DNA from: an uncultured Bacteroidales bacterium
GTDB lineage: Bacteria > Bacteroidota > Bacteroidia > Bacteroidales > SZUA-534
DNA length: 64,000 bases
Direction of reading: 5' to 3'
Assembly: GCA_902790595.1 (NCBI GenBank)
Contig: CADASL010000005.1
Coordinates: 216,949 to 280,948 of the forward strand
Both the position numbers and the translations under genes were made by a program. Positions 8,695-17,100 of the stretch are shown here, piece after piece; the first letter of the stretch is position 1; every line of letters begins with the position of its first letter. The notes under the pieces are model-generated. The model was not told the DNA's origin and ran no database searches. It saw only the letters and a program-made list of their open reading frames with translations.

Positions 8695-8736
8695 TTTTAA
8701 GTTGAAAGTTTTAAGTTTTTTTAGTTTTAAGTTTTT
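8695..8736. repeat. Low-complexity TTTTAAG repeat
   Basis: Repeated AAGTTTTA/TTTTAAGTTT units occupy the junction between the aminotransferase start and the Mrr-like gene. The composition matches other gene-boundary repeats in the window. Confidence 0.6.
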
Positions 8737-8747
8737 GGGATTGATAC

Positions 8748-9671
8748 TTATTCCTCCTCGAAATAATCTCCATCGATTTTCTTTAATTCATAATTGTGTA
8801 ATGGTGCTACACCTAAATTATACTCAATCATCAAATTAGCAAGTTCCAACCCATCAATCAAAATGACTTTAGTATCGTTCATCGGTTTGTAATCCAAGGC
8901 ATCTTTTGAAAAAGAAGAAGCAGTGATAAAAACTCCTTTTTTGGCACCTTGTCCTGCCAATGCTCCAACAAATTTTTGTATTTCTGGACGGCCAATAATG
9001 TTATTCTCTTTCCAACGTTTTGCTTGAATATAAATAACATCCAATCCTAACTTGTCTTCTTTTATTATTCCGTCAATTCCTTCATCGCCTGTTTTGCCAA
9101 CGGCCTTTCCTGCATCTTTTACAGAGCCTCCATAGCCCATTTTCACAAGCAACGAAACGACTAATTTCTCAAAAAATGCGGGTGAAACATTTCGGATTTT
9201 ATCAAGCAACTCTTCGGCAAGAGATTTTTGAAAATCCTGATATGCAGATTCGATTAACTCTTCTGGCGTTTGAGTTGCATAATCTGTTGGTATTATTTCT
9301 TCTTCTGTTTCTTTTTGAGAAGTGACTCTAGTTCGAAAATTCACAAACTCCTCAAATTTATTGAGCATTTTAACATCAATTCCTCTTGGATTCTCTTTAA
9401 GAACTTGTCTTCCTCTTTCTGTAATTCTAATTACTCCTTTACCGACATTTTCAACCAAACAAGCCTTCTTTAAATATGTTTTTGCCCAACCAACACGATT
9501 ATAAAAAAGACTTTGGGAACCACTTGGAATTTGTACGCTCAATTCTTCTTCGGTAAGCGCAAAATCATTTGCAAGCAATTCTGTTAAATCTCTCATTTTA
9601 TGCTCTTTCCCATCTGATATTCTTTTCAGAAGGGGAAGCATTAATGTTTGATAATCAGGAATTTCTTTCAT
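8748..9671 (-). CDS. mrr: Mrr-like restriction endonuclease
   Basis: This 307-residue protein has an N-terminal winged-helix Mrr_N domain (about 1-95) and a C-terminal PD-(D/E)xK nuclease domain (about 160-270). The catalytic signature is Asp200 in TGDEGIDGII followed by Gln216-x-Lys218 in YIQAKRW, the usual form in Mrr enzymes, which cut DNA carrying methylated bases. It has no methyltransferase partner nearby, in keeping with a type IV, modification-dependent enzyme. The gene is clearly more AT-rich than purA upstream and the aminotransferase downstream, which suggests acquisition by transfer. Confidence 0.9.
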   Translation of the reverse strand: MKEIPDYQTLMLPLLKRISDGKEHKMRDLTELLANDFALTEEELSVQIPSGSQSLFYNRVGWAKTYLKKACLVENVGKGVIRITERGRQVLKENPRGIDVKMLNKFEEFVNFRTRVTSQKETEEEIIPTDYATQTPEELIESAYQDFQKSLAEELLDKIRNVSPAFFEKLVVSLLVKMGYGGSVKDAGKAVGKTGDEGIDGIIKEDKLGLDVIYIQAKRWKENNIIGRPEIQKFVGALAGQGAKKGVFITASSFSKDALDYKPMNDTKVILIDGLELANLMIEYNLGVAPLHNYELKKIDGDYFEEE

Positions 9672-9705
9672 TTTTACCCTAGGTCGTTTGCTTTATACCC
9701 AAAAA

Positions 9706-10968
9706 TTATCTTTCAATCGTTGCTGTGCGGTCGGGACCGACAGAGACAATCTTCACTGGCACACCCGTCTCATTTTCAATGAATTTGATGTAGTCGGCAA
9801 AGGCTTTCGGGAACTGGCTCTCCGATGTGATTTTTGTCAAATCGGACTTCCAACCCTTGAATTCCTTGTAAACGGGCTCGATTTTCACGCTGTCGATGTC
9901 GAACGGGAAATCGGTGGTTTCCTGGCCGTCGATTTTGTATGCGGTGCATATTTTAATGGTGTCGAAATCGTCGAGCACGTCGCTCTTCATCATAATGAGT
10001 TGGGTTACACCGTTAATCATAATGCTGTATTTGAGCGCCACAAGGTCGAGCCAGCCGCAGCGGCGTTTGCGGCCCGTTACGGCGCCGTACTCGTGACCAA
10101 GTTGGCAGATGGTTTCGCCCACATTATCAAACAGTTCGGTTGGGAAAGGACCTGCGCCCACGCGTGTGCAGTAGGCCTTGAAGATGCCGTAAACCTCGCC
10201 AATCTTGTTCGGACCGATACCCAAACCTGTGCAAGCGCCCGCACATATTGTGTTTGAAGAAGTTACGAAAGGATATGAGCCAAAATCGATGTCGAGCATT
10301 GTGCCTTGCGCACCCTCGGCCAGAACCGATTTACCGTCGGCAAGCAGTTTGTTTACAACGTGTTCGCTATCCACGAAAGTAAATTTCTTCAGATATTCGA
10401 TACCAGCGAACCAATCGGGCTCCAAAGCCTTCAGGTCATATTCAAAATTGAGCGATTTCAGAATCTGCTCGTGACGAGCCACTGCAGCGGCATATTTCTC
10501 TTTGAAATTCAGCAAAATATCGCCTACGCGAACACCCGTGCGGCTAACCTTGTCGGTGTAGGTTGGGCCGATGCCCTTGCCTGTTGTGCCCACCTTGTTC
10601 TTGCCCTTAGCGGCCTCGTAGGCGGCGTCGAGCAAGCGGTGAGTCGGCAGAATCAGGTGCGCCTTCTTTGAGATGTAAAGGCGTTTGGTCAGGTCGTGGC
10701 CCGATTGCGCAAGCGCCTCAGCCTCAGCCTTGAACAGAGCCGGGTCGAGCACCACGCCGTTGCCTATGATATTCACCTTGTCGCCTTGGAAAATTCCCGA
10801 CGGAATCGACCGCAGCACATATTTTTCACCATTGAATTCGAGCGTGTGCCCAGCATTGGGGCCACCCTGAAAACGAGTTACCACATCGTATTTGGGGGTG
10901 AGCACGTCAACAACCTTTCCTTTTCCCTCGTCGCCCCATTGAAGTCCTAACAATACGTCAACTTTCAT
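9706..10968 (-). CDS. purA: Adenylosuccinate synthetase
   Basis: PurA joins IMP and aspartate using GTP, the first committed step from IMP to AMP. The N-terminus has the GTP/IMP-binding loop QWGDEGKGK and the GGPNAGHT motif; later landmarks are GTTGKGIGPTY, EGAQGTMLDIDFGSYPFVT and the GRKRRCGW loop. Length is about 420 residues. The start at 10968 (MKVDVLLG) matches family N-termini; another in-frame ATG at 10989 would add seven residues. Upstream is a long leader with a candidate promoter. Confidence 0.97.
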   Translation of the reverse strand: MKVDVLLGLQWGDEGKGKVVDVLTPKYDVVTRFQGGPNAGHTLEFNGEKYVLRSIPSGIFQGDKVNIIGNGVVLDPALFKAEAEALAQSGHDLTKRLYISKKAHLILPTHRLLDAAYEAAKGKNKVGTTGKGIGPTYTDKVSRTGVRVGDILLNFKEKYAAAVARHEQILKSLNFEYDLKALEPDWFAGIEYLKKFTFVDSEHVVNKLLADGKSVLAEGAQGTMLDIDFGSYPFVTSSNTICAGACTGLGIGPNKIGEVYGIFKAYCTRVGAGPFPTELFDNVGETICQLGHEYGAVTGRKRRCGWLDLVALKYSIMINGVTQLIMMKSDVLDDFDTIKICTAYKIDGQETTDFPFDIDSVKIEPVYKEFKGWKSDLTKITSESQFPKAFADYIKFIENETGVPVKIVSVGPDRTATIER

Positions 10969-11093
10969 TTGTTTCAAATTTTGCGGCATAATCTGCCGAT
11001 GTTTCTAATAAATTGTATTTAAATGCCTTGCGGTTCAAACGCCGCCAAAAAAGCCTTCGAAGGTAATAATTATTCGGGCGGTTTCGATAAAAA

Positions 11094-11126
11094 CAAAGGT
11101 TAAAATTCGCTTATGATGATAACAAA
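11094..11126 (-). promoter_or_regulatory. Candidate purA promoter
   Basis: Read on the minus strand, TTTG (11126-11123) is 21 bp from AACCTTTG (11101-11094), one mismatch from the Bacteroidota TAnnTTTG element. It would give a leader of about 120 nt. No purine riboswitch fold was recognised in that leader. Confidence 0.45.
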
Positions 11127-11233
11127 CAGGATTCTCGCTTCTGTAATCTGGTAATTATCACCGACTTGCGACAATATGCGATTTGGTGATTCTCCGCCAA
11201 AGATTATTTTTCAGAAAAAAGCGTTTTTTGTGC

Positions 11234-11263
11234 TTGCAAAAGTCAATATTGGTTGTACCTTTG
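11234..11263 (+). promoter_or_regulatory. Promoter of tRNA-Lys
   Basis: TTG at 11234-11236, a 19-bp spacer and a perfect TAnnTTTG element (TACCTTTG, 11256-11263), ending 24 bp before the tRNA. This is a textbook Bacteroidota primary sigma promoter. Confidence 0.8.
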
Positions 11264-11287
11264 CACCGCTTTTTCAGGAAAGCTCTT

Positions 11288-11363
11288 GAATCAGTAGCTC
11301 AGTAGGTAGAGCACATCCCTTTTAAGGATGGGGTCCTGGGTTCGAGCCCCAGCTGGTTCACCA
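11288..11363 (+). tRNA. tRNA-Lys (anticodon TTT)
   Basis: A 76-nt cloverleaf with the CCA end encoded. The acceptor GAATCAG pairs with CTGGTTC; the T arm CTGGG-TTCGAGC-CCCAG is intact. The anticodon stem CATCC/GGATG encloses the loop CTTTTAA with anticodon TTT. Confidence 0.95.
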
Positions 11364-11422
11364 AAACAAAACAATGAAATCCTCAAACCGATTGGCTTGG
11401 GGATTTTTTATTGACTATCGGC

Positions 11423-11466
11423 ATCGCTTATGCTCGAAATCGATGGGAAACTAGTCAGTCTTGATG
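11423..11466 (+). pseudogene. 5' remnant of a DUF3109 gene
   Basis: These 44 bp match 19975-20018, the start region of the intact DUF3109 gene, with three differences. They include the start codon and the first residues (MLEIDGKLVSLDA). After 11466 the match ends. A possible short resumption (AAACTGCTG near 11482, as in the Cys-rich part of the intact gene) hints at an internal deletion. It lies just after tRNA-Lys and before pbpC. The rest of the interval to 11607 shows no gene. Confidence 0.75.
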
Positions 11467-11607
11467 CGACTGCAGGCCGTATAAACTGCTGTTTTTTGAC
11501 AAACAACAATCATTTCAAAAATGCGGCGACCGCCACATTAGACCTTCGATTATGCACGGTAACTAAAAAATGCTTTGTGGCACAAAAATCCACATATTCT
11601 ACCCTAT

Positions 11608-13959
11608 TCACAGCGCCTCAAATCTCACCGTGGCGCGGTTACCTTCGGTATCGACAATGGTAAGCGTATGGCGGCCGGGCGCCACATTGACCGATAACTC
11701 GTGAAGGTCGGTGGTGGAGCCGATGAAGCTGTCGTCGATGTGCCAGTAGATGGTGCTGTTGCCCACATGCGCCGCGCGGAACACAAAGCGGCTTTGGCTG
11801 CCGTCGAAGTCGGTGGTGCGCACCAGTTTGGAACCGTTTTCAGGATAAATTATCTGCATGGTATTCCGCAAATCGGCCTGGCACTGGGGATGATATGGCG
11901 GTATCGGTTCATAATCAATGTGTTGCTGACGATAATAGTAGGCCATTGTTGGTGGCAGCACAAACCGGGGCTCGGTTATTATCTGGCTTACAGGCATGCA
12001 CGAACTGTTCACCTGATATTTGCGGTCGGACGAGAGGTGGATAAGGTGGTGATAGGGGCAACATTCAGTTTTCATCACGGCCAGCGGCATTACCAGAGTG
12101 TCGATGTCGGTGCAGTTGTTGCCTGCGCGGAATCCGCTTTGACGGCATATCGGAATAAGCTCCATTTCGCCGAGCGGCTGTTCGAACCAGCCGTCGTTGG
12201 GCAGCATGGAGAATACCGAGAACATTACCGGAGCCGCGAATCCCACGCCCGTCATGCCTGCGCGACCCTCGCCGTCGGCATTGCCCACCCACACACCAAC
12301 AACGTGGCTCGGTGTTACGCCAACACACCAAGCGTCGCGTGAGCCGTAGCTTGTGCCCGTTTTCCAGGCTATCTTCTTCATACTTCGGAACATTTGCCAA
12401 GTCGATTCCTCCTCGGGACGGTTCAGGTTCGACATTGCCTCGAATGTGGTGTATATGGAGGCGTCGGTAAGCGGGCTTTCAATCGGGCGGGGCTTGCTGC
12501 CGGGAATGAAGCTGAGCTGACGGTAGTCGGACACGGTGTTGTCTTTCCGGTTCAGGTCGCGGGCCATTGACGCGTAGGCGCCGCACAGTTCCATTAGCGA
12601 CACCTCGGCGCCGCCAAGTATGAGTGTTGCTCCGTAATGTTGGTCGTCGAAAGGAAGCGTGGTGAGACCTATTTTGCGCAGCAAGGTCAGAAAACGGGCC
12701 ACATTGTAGCGTTGCAGCATACGCACCAGCGGCACGTTGAGCGACGAGCGCAGAGCCTCGGCCGCGGACACAGCTCCGCTGAATTTGCGGCTGAAGTTCT
12801 GCGGCGAGAAGCCGTTGAAATTCAGCGGAATATCGGGAATAAGCATTGTAGGTGTTATGCTGCCGTCGGTGAGCATGGCCGCGTACAGAAAGGGCTTGAG
12901 TATGCTGCCCGACGACCGCGGGGCTACGGCTACGTCAACCTGATTGCTGCCGCGCTCGTCGTTGGGCGATGTGGTATTGCCAACGTAGGCTGTCACGTTG
13001 CCCGTCTCAACCTCTGCCACAACAACAGCCATGTGGTGTATGTAGTTCGATTTGTATTGCTCAACATATCGGTTTACCGTGTTTTGGACATTCTGCTGAA
13101 GGTCGTACCTGATGGTTGTCGCAGTCTGCTGTCCGGGCCGCTCGCTCCACACGCGCGTAAGCAGATGCGTGGCCGAGTTTGGCAACGGCAGCGGTTCTGT
13201 CGGCAGCGGCTCGCTCACAGCCAGTGAGTAGTCGGTGTCGCTTATGATGCCTTCGTTTTTGAGGCGGAGTAGCAGCCCGTCGCGTTTTTTTGCGAGCCGG
13301 TCGCGATTTTTGCCCATATGGATGAGCGATGGTGAATTGGGCAGCACGGCAAGAGTGGCGGCCTCGGCCCACGAGAGTTTGTCGGCACTGCGGCCGAAGT
13401 AGCGCCAAGCCGCCGCCGATGCCCCAACCACATTGCCGCCGAACGGCGCATGCGATGCGTACGAGCTCAGTATCCGCTGTTTGCTCATTGTCAGTTCGAG
13501 GAAGATGGCGCGGTTGGTCTCGCGCAGTTTTTGCAGAAAAGTCCGGCGGTTGCGCCCGTACGAGAGCCTTGCCAACTGCATAGTGATGGTGCTGGCCCCC
13601 GACTGTATGTGCCGGCTGCTGACATTTTGGTACACAGCCCTGACCACAGCACCCGCATCGACACCGTGGTGGCGGTAGAAGTTCTTGTCTTCGAACATAA
13701 TAAGGCACGTGGCCAGTTTTTCAGGAGTGGTGTCGATGGGCGGAAAACGCCACTGTTCGTCGGGGGCAAGGCGTGCTCCAAGCAACGAGCCGTCGTCGGC
13801 AATAACCACAGTGGCGTAGTTGTTACCAAAGAGCGGGCGCGGCGTGGTAATGAACATAACCGCCAGCCAGAGCAGAAAAATAGCCGCAATGGCAGTGACG
13901 ACCTTTGTAACCGTCAGCTGCCACAGCCGTTTTGCCGTATCCGCCAATCTTCTGTTCAT
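11608..13959 (-). CDS. pbpC: Penicillin-binding protein 1C
   Basis: A 783-residue bifunctional peptidoglycan synthase anchored by one N-terminal membrane segment (about 13-33). The GT51 glycosyltransferase part has the catalytic FEDKNFYRHHGVD, then GASTITMQLAR and the LSWAEAATLAVLP segment. The transpeptidase part has the SxxK serine in SSGSILKP, the SLN triad in RSSLNVP and KTGTS. A C-terminal beta domain matches the region found in PBP1C. The gene is divergent from an alpha-2-macroglobulin gene, a widespread pairing thought to act in periplasmic defence and wall repair. Confidence 0.95.
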   Translation of the reverse strand: MNRRLADTAKRLWQLTVTKVVTAIAAIFLLWLAVMFITTPRPLFGNNYATVVIADDGSLLGARLAPDEQWRFPPIDTTPEKLATCLIMFEDKNFYRHHGVDAGAVVRAVYQNVSSRHIQSGASTITMQLARLSYGRNRRTFLQKLRETNRAIFLELTMSKQRILSSYASHAPFGGNVVGASAAAWRYFGRSADKLSWAEAATLAVLPNSPSLIHMGKNRDRLAKKRDGLLLRLKNEGIISDTDYSLAVSEPLPTEPLPLPNSATHLLTRVWSERPGQQTATTIRYDLQQNVQNTVNRYVEQYKSNYIHHMAVVVAEVETGNVTAYVGNTTSPNDERGSNQVDVAVAPRSSGSILKPFLYAAMLTDGSITPTMLIPDIPLNFNGFSPQNFSRKFSGAVSAAEALRSSLNVPLVRMLQRYNVARFLTLLRKIGLTTLPFDDQHYGATLILGGAEVSLMELCGAYASMARDLNRKDNTVSDYRQLSFIPGSKPRPIESPLTDASIYTTFEAMSNLNRPEEESTWQMFRSMKKIAWKTGTSYGSRDAWCVGVTPSHVVGVWVGNADGEGRAGMTGVGFAAPVMFSVFSMLPNDGWFEQPLGEMELIPICRQSGFRAGNNCTDIDTLVMPLAVMKTECCPYHHLIHLSSDRKYQVNSSCMPVSQIITEPRFVLPPTMAYYYRQQHIDYEPIPPYHPQCQADLRNTMQIIYPENGSKLVRTTDFDGSQSRFVFRAAHVGNSTIYWHIDDSFIGSTTDLHELSVNVAPGRHTLTIVDTEGNRATVRFEAL

Positions 13960-14074
13960 TAGGTGAAAAGTGTTCTTTAATAGGATTTTGAGTTTCTTTT
14001 GATTCCGCCGACTCCTCTCCCAACCTGAATACGTGAAAAATTCATTAGTTTTATCGGTAATATTTCTGTCCGCA

Positions 14075-14105
14075 CAAATATATCGGAGAGAAATAATATT
14101 GACAA
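14075..14105 (-). promoter_or_regulatory. pbpC promoter, overlapping the divergent promoter
   Basis: On the minus strand TTG (14105-14103), 20 bp, then a perfect TATATTTG element (14082-14075), giving a leader of about 110 nt before pbpC. Its TTG is half of the palindrome TTGACAA whose other half serves the plus-strand promoter. Confidence 0.7.
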
Positions 14106-14128
14106 CTGCCGCATAATAATTACCTTAG
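14099..14128 (+). promoter_or_regulatory. Alpha-2-macroglobulin gene promoter
   Basis: TTG (14099-14101), a 19-bp spacer and TACCTTAG (14121-14128), one mismatch from TAnnTTTG, 25 bp before the start codon. It shares the TTGACAA block with the pbpC promoter, so polymerase could occupy only one at a time. Confidence 0.65.
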
Positions 14129-14153
14129 CAGTATCAATTTAAAACAAAAAATT

Positions 14154-17100
14154 ATGAAAACGCAGATTCTGTCCATTTTGCTAATGGCATTTGCCGCTGT
14201 TTTTGCCGGTTGCAATTCAGAAAACAAGCAAGCAAAAAGTTACAGTCCTTATGTCGATGCTGTAACACCCAGCGAGGTGCCGCGTGACTCGAAAATTAGC
14301 ATTGAGTTCAACCGAGAGATTATTGACTCGTATGCCAATGGCAAAAGCATCTCTAAATATGTGAGTATCAATCCCGCTTTAAGCGGAGAATGGGTGGTGC
14401 TGAACGACAATAAACTGATTGAGTTCACACCTTCGAAACCGTTGAAAGCAGGCAAAACCTACACCGTGGTTGCCGATGTGAACGAATTGCTTGGCGTGGA
14501 CAAACCAGAGGGCAAATTCACGTTTAAGTTCACCGCCTTGGCTTGGCAGGCCAATGCGTTTTTCAGCGACTATAGTATCGACGACTCGGGCGAGGGACTC
14601 TTCAAGATAAAACTGTCAGTCATAACTGTCGACCACGAGTCGGACGAGGCTGTTGAGAACTGCGGAACTTTTTCAGACACGTTTCAGAAGATTGAATGGA
14701 CCCACAGCACCGACGGCAAACGCCACGAGGCCACTATCAGCGGCATAAAGGGCAGAAAAACCGATTACGATTTCCGCTACAACTATAAGGCTGACGAATC
14801 GGGCAAAAAAGCGACGGTGAAAGCCACCATTCCGGCCTTCACCCAATTCGATGTCTGGCAAGTCAATTATGTGACAAAGCCCACGCGCTGCATTGAGGTG
14901 GCGTTCAACAGCGCTTTGGGCGAGGCGGAAACAGCGGCTTCGTACATAAAAATCGATGGAAATCCGTGCGAGCAATATGAGACCGACGGCAACACCTTCC
15001 GCATTTTCATCGACAGCAAAGCCAAAGGCAAGATTAATGTGCTTGTGATGAAAGGCCTGCCAAACCGCGAGGCCAAGCAGACAAAGGAGGACCGGACGTT
15101 TGCCGTTGACCTTGGCGGCGACAAACCGGAGTTGTCGCTGTTGCGCACGGGCTCGCTTATCCCGCTCACCGACAATCTGATAATTCCTTTCTCGTCGTGC
15201 TATTACCGGGGAGTTCTGGTCAAGGTGATTAAGATAAAAGAACGCAACATTGGCCAGTTTCTGCAGGTGAACAACATTAGCGGCTCGCGCGAGCTTAAGC
15301 GTGTCGGCCGTCTGGTGGCGCATAAATTCATATTGTTCGATTCGGAGGAGAACGATTTGTCGGCAACCAACACTTTCGCAATCAAACTGAACGAGTTGAT
15401 AACACCCGAGCCGGGCGCCATTTATCGCGTTAGTCTGAATGTCGAGCAGCGGCTGTCGGCATATCCGGGCGCCAACGAGACCAACTACACCGACGCCGAG
15501 CTGACCGATTATTTCAACAGAAGAGCGTCGTCAGCGGAGAGCAGTTTTGATTATAATAACGAATACTATTATTACGACGATGATGATGACTACTATTGGC
15601 GTTCGAGCGACCCTACGCAGCCGTCGTACTACAATCACCGCGTTTGCTCGGTGAATGTGCTTGCCACCAATTTGGGAATGGTGGCCGAGACCGGCAGCGA
15701 CGACAAAATGAACGTCTGGGTGAACAACCTGCTTACAACCGAGCCCGAGCCCGATGTCGACCTGAAAATGTATAACTATCAGGGTGACCAGATAGCCTCG
15801 GCCCGCACCGATGCCAATGGTTTCGCAGTCTTCGGCAAGCCCGAGAACAAGGCCTTCTACATTGCCGCTTACAAAGGCGAGCAGCGCACCTATATGCGTG
15901 TCGATAACGGTTCGGCACTCTCAACCAGCAACTTCGATGTCGGCGGCGAGATATTGCAGAATGGCACCCGCGGATTCATTTACGGCGAGCGCGGAGTCTG
16001 GAGGCCCGGCGACACGCTGCATTTGGCTTTCATTCTTAACGACCGTATCGGAAATATCGGCGACGATTATCCGGTGACAATCAGCCTTTCCACACCGCAA
16101 GGCCAACTTTACACAACCCGTACAGTGCCTGAGGGTAGCAATGGGCTTTATTGCTTCGATTTGCCAACAGCCGCCGATGCCCCAACTGGACAGTGGACGG
16201 CAAAGGTAAATGCCGGTAATTTGGAGTATAGCAAGTATTTGCGTGTTGAGACGGTGAAACCGAACCGGCTGAAAGTGGCTCTCACCGTTCCCGACAACAA
16301 ACTAACACCGTCGAGCAATATTGTGAGCCTTCACAGCGAGTGGCTCAACGGCAATCCGGTCCGCAATCTTAAATACGATATCAAACTGACTGTCAGCAAG
16401 ACTTCAACGGCATTCGAGAAATACAGCGATTACACTTTCGAAGACTCTTACAACAGGTTCCGTACCGAGGAGCACCCGCTGATTAAGGGTGTTCTTGATG
16501 CCGACGGCAATGCCAACACCGCTGTCAGTCTGGCAACCAGCACCAACGCGCCGGGCAAGATGCGCGCCGGCCTCACAACAAAAGTGTATGAGGAGTCGGG
16601 CGATTTCAGCATTAACAGCATTTCGGTCCCCTACTCGCCGTTCAGCCGCTACATTGGCATTAAAGAGCCGAAGGCCGACACCCGCTACGGATGGCTCAGC
16701 ACCGACAATCCGCACGAGTTCAGCATTGTCAGCGTTGACGACGATGGAAATCCGGTACCGAATGTCGAGTGCAAGGTGAGTGTCTATAAACTGAAATACT
16801 GGTGGTGGTGGGACTCTGATGACGGCGAAGTGGCCGAGTATGTCAACGATTCCTACCGCGAGCCCGTGACCACTGCCCGCGTAACCACCGACAGCCGCGG
16901 TATGGCCACATATCGAATGGAGGTTAACGGAGACAATTGGGGCTCGTACTACATACGCGTTGCCGACGCAAGCAAAGGCCATTCAACAGCGATAACCTCA
17001 TACTTTGACTGGCCGAGCGGCCAACCGCGCCAGACCGACGGCGATTCGGAGTCAGCCTTCGCGCTCAAGTTCCAGACCGACAAGGCCGTGTATACTCCTG

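Noticed and set aside
11430..11663. Plus-strand 77-codon frame as a gene
   Set aside because: Only its first ~12 codons resemble a protein (the DUF3109 start); the rest is non-homologous and runs into pbpC.
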